Assembly: GCF_050946515.1 (NCBI RefSeq)
Contig: NZ_JBMNUX010000007.1
Span: 1-64,000 of the forward strand
Source: Tractidigestivibacter sp050946515
Lineage (GTDB): Bacteria > Actinomycetota > Coriobacteriia > Coriobacteriales > Atopobiaceae
Length of the DNA: 64,000 nucleotides
Direction: 5' to 3'
This document shows, piece by piece, positions 1 to 9,703 of this stretch. The position numbers were made by a program, and so were the translations under genes. The notes under the pieces were generated by a model. The model was not told the DNA's origin, did not search any database, and was given only the letters and a program-made list of their open reading frames with translations. Each line of letters opens with the position of its first letter. Within the stretch, counting starts at the first letter, position 1.

Positions 1-138
1 CGACTGGTACTACACAGGCATCAACCAGAGGGCAGCCTAGATGAGAAGGACTACGATAGGGACACCATCAGGCATGGGCTTTCGCTAGCCAACGCTCGTT
101 CGTGTCGAAGGATCTCAGCCAGTTCACTCCACGTGGAG
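1..138. other. Leader-distal flank of the CRISPR array
   Basis: No gene can be supported here. On the plus strand positions 2-40 read DWYYTGINQRAA followed by a stop. This could be the tail of a gene cut by the window edge, but it is too short to assign. The first four bases match the end of a CRISPR repeat, but no further repeat is seen before 139. Confidence 0.4.
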
Positions 139-3100
139 GTTTCAATCCACGCGCCCGCGAGGGGCGCGACTTAATGATTAGCAGCAATCCGTCGTCGGTC
201 ACATAGGTTTCAATCCACGCGCCCGCGAGGGGCGCGACACGAGCTGCAATATCCCGGTTATCGCCTTCCATGCCATGTTTCAATCCACGCGCCCGCGAGG
301 GGCGCGACCCGAGGCGGAGTTGCTGCTCGACCGCTGGACGCTGTTTCAATCCACGCGCCCGCGAGGGGCGCGACTCGTGCGACACGTGTCGCGCAATTGC
401 TCCAAACAAAGTTTCAATCCACGCGCCCGCGAGGGGCGCGACGAGCTCACGGCCGCAGTGGCGCCAGCGACGATCGGTTTCAATCCACGCGCCCGCGAGG
501 GGCGCGACGCGCGATTCCGGTCGCCCATCTCTGAGGCGTCGTGTTTCAATCCACGCGCCCGCGAGGGGCGCGACATGTAGACGTGTTGACATCCGTGCCG
601 TTGACGAAGTTTCAATCCACGCGCCCGCGAGGGGCGCGACGAGCTGTTCTGCACAATCGAGGTGTGGGACGAGCAGTTTCAATCCACGCGCCCGCGAGGG
701 GCGCGACTCGACGCGAGGTCGGCGGTCTTGGTGTAGGAGCCGTTTCAATCCACGCGCCCGCGAGGGGCGCGACCGGTAGACTTCGCCGCATTCGCCGTGC
801 TGCTTGCAGTTTCAATCCACGCGCCCGCGAGGGGCGCGACGTGAGGGCTATGGAGCATTACGGCTGGACAATTGATGTTTCAATCCACGCGCCCGCGAGG
901 GGCGCGACACGGACTCGGGCTGCTGGCGACGAGCGGGGACATGTTTCAATCCACGCGCCCGCGAGGGGCGCGACAAGAGGACACCCAGAGCCTCAACAAC
1001 GACTTCCAGTTTCAATCCACGCGCCCGCGAGGGGCGCGACAAGGTCCCGGTCGCGTCCTCTCCCCACGCCTGCTTGTTTCAATCCACGCGCCCGCGAGGG
1101 GCGCGACAGGAAATAGCGAGATTGAAGTACGTGGAGGGCGAGGTTTCAATCCACGCGCCCGCGAGGGGCGCGACACGCCCAGGTGCTCGCGCTGCTCTCA
1201 AGCATCGCGAAGTTTCAATCCACGCGCCCGCGAGGGGCGCGACACGACCTGTACAGCGCGGCGGCGATCCTGCATAGGTTTCAATCCACGCGCCCGCGAG
1301 GGGCGCGACTCGCTCACGAACCCGGACACGGCACCCTGCTGCTTGTTTCAATCCACGCGCCCGCGAGGGGCGCGACGTGGTCCCCTCGTCGATGGTCGAG
1401 CGGATCTGCTCGTTTCAATCCACGCGCCCGCGAGGGGCGCGACGGGTTCCCGCCGAGAAGTGCAACATCAGGCAGGGGTTTCAATCCACGCGCCCGCGAG
1501 GGGCGCGACGCGACTCGCGCTCGGCGGCGGGGACTGACTAGGAGTTTCAATCCACGCGCCCGCGAGGGGCGCGACCGTACACGCCCAACGGCACTGACGC
1601 GCAGCAGTGGTTTCAATCCACGCGCCCGCGAGGGGCGCGACAGACGCCGAAGGACGCCTCGCCGTCCACATCGGCGTTTCAATCCACGCGCCCGCGAGGG
1701 GCGCGACACCATCATGTCCTGCATTGCAGACTACTCTCTAGTTTCAATCCACGCGCCCGCGAGGGGCGCGACTAGAACCGCTCCCCGATGAGCACTACCT
1801 CGTCGCTCAGTTTCAATCCACGCGCCCGCGAGGGGCGCGACGTTGCACCTCCTTACCAACATTCTTTTACAAGGAGTTTCAATCCACGCGCCCGCGAGGG
1901 GCGCGACGCCCTCGACCGCATGGTGAGCGCGACCGGGCGAGGTTTCAATCCACGCGCCCGCGAGGGGCGCGACACCACCACCGAGGTCTACACCAGCAGC
2001 GCAGATGTTTCAATCCACGCGCCCGCGAGGGGCGCGACCATGACCGAGCCCTTGTGCCAGTCGTCCGTCTTGTTTCAATCCACGCGCCCGCGAGGGGCGC
2101 GACCAGCGTGCGCCCGGGATACCCGCCCTTCTTCCCTGTTTCAATCCACGCGCCCGCGAGGGGCGCGACTTGGGGTTGGTCTCTCGCACCTCGTCATCAT
2201 CAAGTTTCAATCCACGCGCCCGCGAGGGGCGCGACGAGAGTGAGCAGTCCGACACCGAGACGGACCAGCGGTTTCAATCCACGCGCCCGCGAGGGGCGCG
2301 ACGAAGAGGAAGAACGGGATGTCGCGCGCCATGTAGTTTCAATCCACGCGCCCGCGAGGGGCGCGACCGCCACAATCGAGAGCCTGAGCGACGTCCCACG
2401 GGTTTCAATCCACGCGCCCGCGAGGGGCGCGACTAGAGGATCTTCTCGCCCTCGGCCACGATGCCATAGTTTCAATCCACGCGCCCGCGAGGGGCGCGAC
2501 AGTACAGCACCAAGGACTGGCAGGGCCCCCAGCCGTTTCAATCCACGCGCCCGCGAGGGGCGCGACTCGGCAGCGAGAAAACGTCACTTGAAGCTGCGTT
2601 GTTTCAATCCACGCGCCCGCGAGGGGCGCGACGTGACGAGCGCCTTGTACTGGTCGGACTTAAGTGTTTCAATCCACGCGCCCGCGAGGGGCGCGACCTA
2701 TGCGGTCGCCATCCAGCGCGACCCGTCGAGGTTTCAATCCACGCGCCCGCGAGGGGCGCGACCCATGACCGAGCCCTTGTGCCAGTCGTCCGTCTTGTTT
2801 CAATCCACGCGCCCGCGAGGGGCGCGACCAGCGAGGTCATCAGAGGACGTGCCCATGAGCGAGTTTCAATCCACGCGCCCGCGAGGGGCGCGACGAGGGT
2901 TCGTCGCGCTTGGTGCGCCCTTGAGATAGTTTCAATCCACGCGCCCGCGAGGGGCGCGACAAGGAGCACATCATGAGCACCACCACCGCAGATGTTTCAA
3001 TCCACGCGCCCGCGAGGGGCGCGACTAGCCGCTGGACTCCAGCTCGTCGAAGACAAGCGGTTTCAATCCACGCGCCCGCGAGGGGCGCGACCTGCACCCA

Positions 3101-4155
3101 CTCAGTGCCGCTCCATCGGTAGCTGTTTCAATCCACGCGCCCGCGAGGGGCGCGACCTGCGTTCTGCCAGCACGCTCCCGCGATCATGCGGTTTCAATCC
3201 ACGCGCCCGCGAGGGGCGCGACCTGCTGCCGAGGAGCTGCATGGGAGACATGAGGTCGTTTCAATCCACGCGCCCGCGAGGGGCGCGACCCAGCACGTCG
3301 CGGCACGACAAGTTCTGCACATCGTTTCAATCCACGCGCCCGCGAGGGGCGCGACCCACGAGTCAGTGGCGGGAGAGTCACGCCATGACTTGTTTCAATC
3401 CACGCGCCCGCGAGGGGCGCGACCTCGGGTGCGGGTACTGCCTTATCTCGCAGCCGAGTTTCAATCCACGCGCCCGCGAGGGGCGCGACCGTTCGCCCAG
3501 AACGTCGCGGTCGCCTTCGTGTAGTTTCAATCCACGCGCCCGCGAGGGGCGCGACCACGTCGGTCTTGGTGGCGTAGGTGGCCTTTGCGGTTTCAATCCA
3601 CGCGCCCGCGAGGGGCGCGACAAGGCCCAGATGCCCCACGAGCACCACTCGGTAGGAGTTTCAATCCACGCGCCCGCGAGGGGCGCGACTTGAGGCTTAC
3701 GACCGCATCGAGCGGCTTGAGGCTGAGTTTCAATCCACGCGCCCGCGAGGGGCGCGACGAGCACCACCACCGAGGTCTACAGCAGCGCAGATGTTTCAAT
3801 CCACGCGCCCGCGAGGGGCGCGACAAGCTTGCGAACGCCGTGAGCGACGGGCAGAACAGGTTTCAATCCACGCGCCCGCGAGGGGCGCGACCTGGTGGAA
3901 TCAACGTCTACGCATTCGGCGATGACGGTTTCAATCCACGCGCCCGCGAGGGGCGCGACCTCGGCCACGTTCGGAGACGGCAGGGACGTCACGTTTCAAT
4001 CCACGCGCCCGCGAGGGGCGCGACGCGGCCCGTAGACGTCAAGTCGCTGGGCGCACATGTTTCAATCCACGCGCCCGCGAGGGGCGCGACACGCGGTTCC
4101 GGCGAGGGTCGAGAGCTTGTCGAGTTTCAATCCACGCGCCCGCGAGGGGCGCGAC
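139..4155 (-). CRISPR. Type I-C CRISPR array, 61 repeats and 60 spacers
   Basis: Sixty-one copies of one 32-bp repeat were read by eye; on the plus strand each begins GTTTCAATCC and ends GGGGCGCGAC. They start at 139, 207, 277, 343 and so on, up to 4059 and 4124. Spacers are about 33-38 nt. Every repeat looks identical, including the leader-distal one. The crRNA sense is the minus strand: the repeat then starts GTCGCGCC, forms a CGCGCCC/GGGCGCG hairpin and ends in an 11-nt handle TGGATTGAAAC, typical of Cas5-processed type I-C crRNAs. The cas genes are on the same strand and the AT-rich leader is at the 4155 end, so new spacers enter there. Several spacers are related to each other (see findings). 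The long ORFs crossing the array are artefacts, because the roughly 66-nt period is divisible by three. Confidence 0.98.
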
Positions 4156-4336
4156 AGTAAAAAGATACTATAAATATTTATAATATAGATATATTGATGC
4201 AATTTTCAAGGTTCCAAACAAGACCAACTCGATGGGGCGAACTGATTAAGCGTCTTATCAGGAAAATGACAAGCGCGAACCTGCTTGCTATTTGCCACAG
4301 CTTGACCTTCGCGCAGTCTCAATCTAGCCAGCGTTA
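4156..4336 (-). promoter_or_regulatory. CRISPR leader with array promoter
   Basis: This is the 181-bp gap between cas2 and the leader-proximal repeat. The 60 bp next to the array are extremely AT-rich. On the minus strand a TTGAAA -35 box (4204-4209) is followed 16-18 bp later by TATATT/TATTAT (4180-4187). That would start the pre-crRNA just before the first repeat. Position, composition and promoter fit a type I-C leader, where Cas1-Cas2-Cas4 insert new spacers. Confidence 0.8.
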
Positions 4337-4627
4337 CTAAATAATCAATGCCTCTTCAGGATCGTAAGACACATTAAGACCGACGCTCTCGACTCGATGA
4401 TGCCAGTTGTCTCCCAAGTTATAGAAACGAAGGCTGTCTCGTTGTTCATCAATAATCCTTGTGAGCTTGTGTTTTAGCTCCTCATATTGAGCCGGATTGA
4501 CCTTACACTCGAAAACCGATTTCTGCACTCGTTGACCAAATTGAGTACAGGTTTTTGCAACTCTTCGAAGCCTCCTAGACCCGCCAATATCGCTGCTGGC
4601 TACATCGTATGTAACGAGAACGTACAA
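4337..4627 (-). CDS. cas2: CRISPR-associated endoribonuclease Cas2
   Basis: This is a 96-residue protein of normal Cas2 length. The N terminus MYVLVTYDVAS is the first ferredoxin-like strand, and its aspartate (residue 8) is the conserved Cas2 position. In the Cas1-Cas2 integrase Cas2 forms the central dimer that measures the prespacer. The gene lies 6 bp after cas1 and is the last gene of the operon before the leader, the usual type I-C order. It belongs to the adaptation module with cas4 and cas1. Confidence 0.96.
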   Translation of the reverse strand: MYVLVTYDVASSDIGGSRRLRRVAKTCTQFGQRVQKSVFECKVNPAQYEELKHKLTRIIDEQRDSLRFYNLGDNWHHRVESVGLNVSYDPEEALII

Positions 4628-4633
4628 GCGGCA

Positions 4634-5659
4634 TCATCTCCAAAGCATTGCGGGATAATCATCTAAATCGCCTCTTAAATATCTTGCAAGAAGCTGCGCT
4701 TGCAGAAATGGGATTAGACCGAGTTCAACCCTATCCCCCGTAAATGGGTGCAGAATTTTTTCTTGCTTTTTCTCCTGCCACAAGCCGATGGCTTTTTTCA
4801 AAGAGGTCGAAGTAAAGCGAACGTCTTCCCCCTCTTTCTTAAAGTCGCCCGAATCAAGCTGTCTTCTATTAAAGAGTGAGATCACGAAACGATCGACTAC
4901 CGGCGACCTCAGCTCTTCCATCAAATCGAGCGCCAAACTATATCTTCCAGGTCTGCTCGCGTGTAGGTATCCCCTCTGAGGATCGAGCCCGACTGAGTGA
5001 CACGCTGTAGCCTCATCTCTACTAAGCAGCGTATAAAACAGAGACAATGCTGCATTAACAGGGTCTCGCGGGGGACGTCGGGACCTTCCGCCAAATGCTA
5101 TCTCGCTATCGGTTACTCGCAGCAAGTGACCAAATGACGAAAAGTACGACCGAGCAGCCAGTCCTTCTGTTCCTCGGAGGTTTTCTATCGTGCAAGCCGA
5201 GATAGCGGCTTGCCTCGCTTGCTCCAATTCATTCAATGTTGAATCTACTCCGACGCTCTTGAGCTCGGGGTAATCGCGCAAATAGTGCTGAAGCACAACC
5301 TTGGAGTTGTGAATCTTGGCAACGACGAAACGTCTCGCTAACGACAAGCACCATGAGTCTGAAGCCGCGACTCGATATTGCGCTTCGCGAAGCAGAATAT
5401 TCCCACTCGTCGGTCCTTCGACACGCGCCTTGTACCGTCCCGCCTCATCAAGAAGCACCACGCTCAGTCCCTTGTCTGCACACGTAGCAAGGAAAGCCGT
5501 GCTGCACCCAACGTGCCCAAATAGGACTACGCCATCCAATAAATGGAAGGGGACGCTCATTGCTGTCTTGCCGTCGAGTTTTACCTCGATTGCATCGTCC
5601 TTCTTGTGAAGATAGGCCTCAGGGTTAGTGACATACAAGGTATTAAGCAAGCACCTCAT
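4634..5659 (-). CDS. cas1: CRISPR-associated integrase Cas1 (type I-C)
   Basis: This is about 341 residues, normal for type I-C Cas1, the metal-dependent integrase that inserts prespacers at the leader end. The N terminus MRCLLNTLYVTNPEAYL and the central stretches FGHLLRVTDSEIAFGG and DPQRGYLHASRPGRYSLALD are typical. The last two carry the region of the conserved Glu/His/Asp metal ligands. The frame is open back to a TTG at 5665 right after the cas4 stop. The ATG at 5659 is preferred because it gives the canonical MRCLLN start, with GGGGGA about 10 bp upstream. It follows cas4 almost without a gap, as expected for proteins that form a Cas4-Cas1 complex. Confidence 0.96.
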   Translation of the reverse strand: MRCLLNTLYVTNPEAYLHKKDDAIEVKLDGKTAMSVPFHLLDGVVLFGHVGCSTAFLATCADKGLSVVLLDEAGRYKARVEGPTSGNILLREAQYRVAASDSWCLSLARRFVVAKIHNSKVVLQHYLRDYPELKSVGVDSTLNELEQARQAAISACTIENLRGTEGLAARSYFSSFGHLLRVTDSEIAFGGRSRRPPRDPVNAALSLFYTLLSRDEATACHSVGLDPQRGYLHASRPGRYSLALDLMEELRSPVVDRFVISLFNRRQLDSGDFKKEGEDVRFTSTSLKKAIGLWQEKKQEKILHPFTGDRVELGLIPFLQAQLLARYLRGDLDDYPAMLWR

Positions 5660-5665
5660 AGGCAA

Positions 5666-6310
5666 TCAATCCCCCAAGCTTTCTCCAAATGACATCCAGT
5701 ATCTTGAGACATCGTTTTGAAAAGCTTCCGGCAAACAAATGTTCTTGAGTGAGCACCTTTTACATCGAGCTTTTCGGTCAGGGGGAGGGGTAAGTCCCAA
5801 ATCAAACAGTTCGTGCGCCTTTGCTGATAGGCTCCTTACACGTGTCCGCAGTCCTTCGTCGATTTCGACTTTTTCCCTTCGCCTTGTTTCACCATAAAAG
5901 AGATATCCAACGGCTATTGACGTGCCGGACATCTCTTCAAGACACATGGCTTGAGCACCGAGTTGAATCCGATCCCAATCTTCCAGCTTCGGAGCTCCGA
6001 CTTTGTACTCGACGGGCCACAGCTGCAAAGAATCGTTCTCGAGAGACTCGACAATATCCGCTATTCCGTAAAGACCGAGCTCATGGCTCACGAGCGAAAC
6101 GGCTCGCTCAGAACGGACACCGTCGGCACATGAATAGCCGACGGTGTCCACCCTTTCATGAAACCAGCTACCCCGTAGCGTATCTGCGCTATCCTCCCAC
6201 GCCTGCTCGACATGTATCAGCGCCCACTGTCTTTCACAGAAGGCAAAATGTTGAAGCCCCGACAATGAGAGAAGATCGTCATCGCTATAGTGGGCAATGC
6301 CGGAATTCAC
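5666..6310 (-). CDS. cas4: CRISPR-associated exonuclease Cas4
   Basis: This is a 214-residue RecB-type nuclease that trims prespacers and selects those with the right PAM. An N-terminal cysteine (about residue 25, in FAFCERQWAL) and a C-terminal cluster KARCKRCSLKNICLPE give the four cysteines of the iron-sulfur cluster. A nuclease core with VEYKVGAPK lies between. It sits between cas7 and cas1, the type I-C order, and ends directly before cas1. Its presence predicts that spacers here were chosen with a defined PAM (TTC for type I-C). Confidence 0.95.
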   Translation of the reverse strand: MNSGIAHYSDDDLLSLSGLQHFAFCERQWALIHVEQAWEDSADTLRGSWFHERVDTVGYSCADGVRSERAVSLVSHELGLYGIADIVESLENDSLQLWPVEYKVGAPKLEDWDRIQLGAQAMCLEEMSGTSIAVGYLFYGETRRREKVEIDEGLRTRVRSLSAKAHELFDLGLTPPPDRKARCKRCSLKNICLPEAFQNDVSRYWMSFGESLGD

Positions 6311-6322
6311 GGGATTACCGTT

Positions 6323-7201
6323 CTAATCAGCAGGGGCAATGTAGTCAAAAGTATTAACAGATACACCAGACGGGACGTTGTCTGTGTCGACTTCAATCTG
6401 ATAGTCGGAGAAATGGCGCGCATACCCGTCAGTGACTCTTTCAGCCTTCACTAGGTCAAAAAGCTTATGAGCGGGCGCATTGCCAAGACGACTGTCATGT
6501 TTGAAAACGATAAGCTCGCGTGACGTCATAAGACCGCGCGAAGCACTCCTGTCATTCTCGAACATGTTCATCAGCGCTTCCCAAAGAATATCAAGGTCCT
6601 CTTTAGAGAACCCAGACTTCTCAGCCAAGGGAGCCGAGACAAATCCCTCGAGACGGTAAAGACCGTAAGGAATGTACTCCTTGCGCCCCATGGTCTTTGC
6701 CTTTTCGATATCTTTGATGTTCGTGACTGCCATTCTTGTAATGCTCATCTCGGAGGGCATGACGGGCTCAACCGACTGAGAGAAGCAGAGCTGAACCGGC
6801 CCGCGAACCTGGCCGCAGTTAACCTCTGTAGTCATTACGGCACCAAAAGTTCTGATGTCATAAAAGTTGTCGCACATGAACTTAGTCACAGCGATCTGGT
6901 CTTCAATCTTCTTGGGGAGCTTTTTATCAACGGGCTTCAAATTAAGACCCTCATATGCTTCGCGGTTCAGCTCGTTTAGCACAGAGCCGTTTTGGACATA
7001 GATGCGATAGCCAGTTTTGCCAAAGCGCGTAAGGTCGACATAGTTTCTAATCTTCCGCTTGATGCACACGTCGGACACAATGCCGATGCCAGTTTCAGAG
7101 TCGATGCGGGGCATATTCCCTGCATCGGGATCGCCGTTGGGATTGCCATTCTCCACATCATAGAAAAACACGAAATCGTAACGGTTGCTAATGGGCTCCA
7201 T
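6323..7201 (-). CDS. cas7: Cascade backbone protein Cas7 (Csd2 family)
   Basis: This is about 292 residues. Cas7 polymerises along the crRNA spacer and makes the backbone of the type I-C Cascade. The N terminus MEPISNRYDFVFFYDVENGN with the following NGDPDAGNMPRID stretch is the signature of the Csd2/Csh2 family, and VTNIKDIEKAKTMGRK is the later conserved block. The ATG at 7201 is chosen because it lies one base after the cas8c stop, with AGAGGA ahead, and gives the family N terminus. A start at 7243 would overlap cas8c. Cas7 flips out every sixth base of the guide-target duplex, which matters for the CreR finding. Confidence 0.96.
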   Translation of the reverse strand: MEPISNRYDFVFFYDVENGNPNGDPDAGNMPRIDSETGIGIVSDVCIKRKIRNYVDLTRFGKTGYRIYVQNGSVLNELNREAYEGLNLKPVDKKLPKKIEDQIAVTKFMCDNFYDIRTFGAVMTTEVNCGQVRGPVQLCFSQSVEPVMPSEMSITRMAVTNIKDIEKAKTMGRKEYIPYGLYRLEGFVSAPLAEKSGFSKEDLDILWEALMNMFENDRSASRGLMTSRELIVFKHDSRLGNAPAHKLFDLVKAERVTDGYARHFSDYQIEVDTDNVPSGVSVNTFDYIAPAD

Positions 7202-7202
7202 C

Positions 7203-8990
7203 CTAGTTCCTCTTCTCGTCGCTCGTGGTGCTGACAGGTGCATCCTTCTTCTGGTAAAGCGCCTCTTTTTGCTGGTAGTAGCCTATGTAGAATTCGCCTT
7301 GGTCGTCATATGAGAGTGTTCTTGGGAACCCTTGGTCGTTAACGCTTCCCATAACTTGAGCAACTATTCGATCGATGCGTGCACCGTACTCGCTCTTGCT
7401 AATATGATGCTGCGCAAGCCTCAATAGCTGAGGAAACACTCGAGCAGGGGTAGTAGAAGCTGCCCCCATGTAACGGTCGCGAATGCCCGCGTTAACAGAG
7501 CCAATGGCATCAGCCTGCACCTTCTCCAATAGCGCAAAAAGACGTCCAAGCAGGTAGCCCTGGTTGGTATTGTTTTCATTTAATGCCACGGTGAGTTCCC
7601 TCTCTTTCTCTCTCCCCTGCTCTGTCCCCAGAAGCCGGTCTTTTCTAATCAGGCATGCGCGAAGAATGGCCGCGCGGGTCCCCATATCCCAGGACTTTCG
7701 TGAAGCATGGTCAACACGAGTTCTCATGACAATGTCACGAAGCAGAGTCTCTGGAAATGCCGTTCCATGTAGCAGCGCCCGCATCGAGGAGGTGATGAGA
7801 GACTTCGGGATATTCTTCCCTTCGCCTTGGGCAGCGGTCTGTGCGAGATATTCTCTCAGAGAACAGTAGCGAGCCCCCACCATCTCAGTATCATTCAGGA
7901 AGAGCTGGACGTTTTTTTGCAATGATCCCAAGCTGCCAGTCTCGAAGAATCGAACTGAAAGCCTCGCTTGGTATGGGGCAATGCCGAGCATGTAGTACTG
8001 CGTATCAGGTGGAATAGTAATGGGAGGCTTCCCTTTTGCGAGAAGGCGAAGAGACTCTTGGACAGCGTCACGAACGCTAACGTCTTCACCTCTTGCAGCA
8101 ATTACAGAATTGTTCTCATCAATTCCGTCTGGATCCGCATAGAAAGCAAGGCAGTCATCAATCACTGGGTTGGCAGCATTTGTCCAGAAGCAGACGAAGT
8201 CGTCTCCCAGCTTTACATAATGCCTGCTGTCCTTGAGAACATACGAAAGGGCGGCTCCTGCTTTCTCAGCCGCTTCCGCAGAGATGGGCCCAGCAGTAGA
8301 GACTTTCTGACCGTAGGAGCAGAATGCATCAGCATTGCAGCTAACGAGCGCCGCGCCCGAGCTTTGCGCACCTGGAAGACCAGTGACCTGTGGAAAGAGC
8401 TTTGCTCTAGGTGCGATTTTTCCAGTAACAAGACAAACGCCGGACTCCTGTTGCTGCTCTAATGATTCAGCGTAATGATTCCAAGCGGCGCGAATGCCCG
8501 GGCGGTCTTGCAAATAGGAGCTATCGCCGAGAAGTCGAAACACCATGTTTGATTTTGGGTCACTCGAAAGAAACTCAGCACAAGGCTCCGGCAACGCACC
8601 AGTAGGATACTTCTCAAGCATTGAAAGATATGCACGAGCCCCTTCGTCATCCACTCCTTGGAGAACATGTTTGTGTAAATCTTCATGCATCTTGCGAAGA
8701 GTGCTACGGAATTTGTTCTCGCCAATTCCAAAAACATGCTGGGCATCGTCACAAAGGAATCCTGGAGCAGGCTTCTGACCAGACCTAGAAACGTATGCCA
8801 TAGGGACAACGAGACGCAAGCCGAGTTTTCCAGAGTCATTTGTAAGGGGGATACAGGAAAGAACTTCTCCGTCAGCATTAATGACAAGCTCGTACGCAAC
8901 GTTCATAGGGCACCAGTGGCGCGGGGGCATCGCGTTTGGGTCCGTTTCCTGCTTAAGGTCATACAGATCGTAGAGGTCACTGAGAATCAT
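7203..8990 (-). CDS. cas8c: Cascade large subunit Cas8c (Csd1 family)
   Basis: This is 595 residues, the normal size of Cas8c/Csd1, the type I-C large subunit that reads the PAM and recruits Cas3. The N terminus MILSDLYDLYDLKQETDP and the early PMNVAYELVINADGEV stretch match the family. The C-terminal part may also be translated separately as Cas11c from an internal start, as known for this family, but no clear internal start was established here. The start overlaps the cas5 stop by 4 bp (ATGA), showing translational coupling. Confidence 0.94.
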   Translation of the reverse strand: MILSDLYDLYDLKQETDPNAMPPRHWCPMNVAYELVINADGEVLSCIPLTNDSGKLGLRLVVPMAYVSRSGQKPAPGFLCDDAQHVFGIGENKFRSTLRKMHEDLHKHVLQGVDDEGARAYLSMLEKYPTGALPEPCAEFLSSDPKSNMVFRLLGDSSYLQDRPGIRAAWNHYAESLEQQQESGVCLVTGKIAPRAKLFPQVTGLPGAQSSGAALVSCNADAFCSYGQKVSTAGPISAEAAEKAGAALSYVLKDSRHYVKLGDDFVCFWTNAANPVIDDCLAFYADPDGIDENNSVIAARGEDVSVRDAVQESLRLLAKGKPPITIPPDTQYYMLGIAPYQARLSVRFFETGSLGSLQKNVQLFLNDTEMVGARYCSLREYLAQTAAQGEGKNIPKSLITSSMRALLHGTAFPETLLRDIVMRTRVDHASRKSWDMGTRAAILRACLIRKDRLLGTEQGREKERELTVALNENNTNQGYLLGRLFALLEKVQADAIGSVNAGIRDRYMGAASTTPARVFPQLLRLAQHHISKSEYGARIDRIVAQVMGSVNDQGFPRTLSYDDQGEFYIGYYQQKEALYQKKDAPVSTTSDEKRN

Positions 8991-9664
8991 GCGACCACCT
9001 CTGCGCGAGAAGCAGCAACGTCAATCACTCCGTTATGCATTGAAGCCCTGAAGAAGAGCGGAGTCGGCTGAGATGGAGTGGAGAAATCCATGTCGTAGAG
9101 CATGTAGCCCAGCTCATGGTTGTCTTCGTCCGCATAGTACGACTTGGGTATTTTCTCCCCATCATCGACAAGCTCAATCGTCGCGGGAAATTCTCGACAG
9201 CCTAAATATGGATGATTGAAGCATTGACCGTTCCGAAGTCGCCTTAATGCAATGTTGTAGTGCTTGGCCTCGGTATCGCTTTCGCCCGCTCGCTCGGGGA
9301 TAATCTCAAAGTGAGCGTCCACGATATAGTCGACATCGACAAGATAGAGCGTGTTCCGTTGCTGACGATCAGCTGTCGCATCAATGCCCAAGAGACCTTT
9401 TTTCTTTGATATTGCAGTTTTTGCGACACGGTAGGACGCTTTTGAAGAAACCTCATTTCTCCTTATGGTGTCGAATTTGATTGGGTTCAATACTTCGATA
9501 CGATCAATCACCCATCTGATAGCCGGCTTCCAATACACAGCTTCGAGAATTCCCCTTGCTGCTGAAGGAGTAATCACGTCGTAGCTCGTTCGTTCAACAT
9601 GCATCTCTGGTCTTGTAAAGCAGGCTCTCGATCCACGAATGCGTACTTTTATGCCGTATCCCAT
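8987..9664 (-). CDS. cas5: Cas5 (Cas5d), crRNA-processing Cascade subunit
   Basis: This is about 225 residues. Type I-C lacks Cas6, and Cas5d itself cuts the repeat 3' of its hairpin and keeps the 11-nt handle. The N terminus MGYGIKVRIRGSRACFTRPE and the following YDVITPSAARGILEAVYW are characteristic. The ATG at 9664 has a strong GGAGG five bases upstream. An earlier ATG at 9700 lacks such a site. The gene follows cas3 by about 40 bp and overlaps cas8c by 4 bp. It should also process the degenerate repeat found upstream of cas3, since that keeps a hairpin of the same form and the handle. Confidence 0.95.
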   Translation of the reverse strand: MGYGIKVRIRGSRACFTRPEMHVERTSYDVITPSAARGILEAVYWKPAIRWVIDRIEVLNPIKFDTIRRNEVSSKASYRVAKTAISKKKGLLGIDATADRQQRNTLYLVDVDYIVDAHFEIIPERAGESDTEAKHYNIALRRLRNGQCFNHPYLGCREFPATIELVDDGEKIPKSYYADEDNHELGYMLYDMDFSTPSQPTPLFFRASMHNGVIDVAASRAEVVA

Positions 9665-9703
9665 ATGTCCTCCTTTCGTCATTGCGAAATCTCTAAGCAT
9701 GAC

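Noticed and set aside
2..40. End of a coding gene reading DWYYTGINQRAA
   Set aside because: It is only 12 codons at the window edge with no way to test it. It was left as a remark in the flank entry.
68..4160. Long ORFs on both strands through the CRISPR array, with repeated peptides such as SRPSRARGLK or VAPLAGAWIET
   Set aside because: They are translations of the repeat. Repeat plus spacer is often about 66 nt, which keeps frames open. They are not genes.
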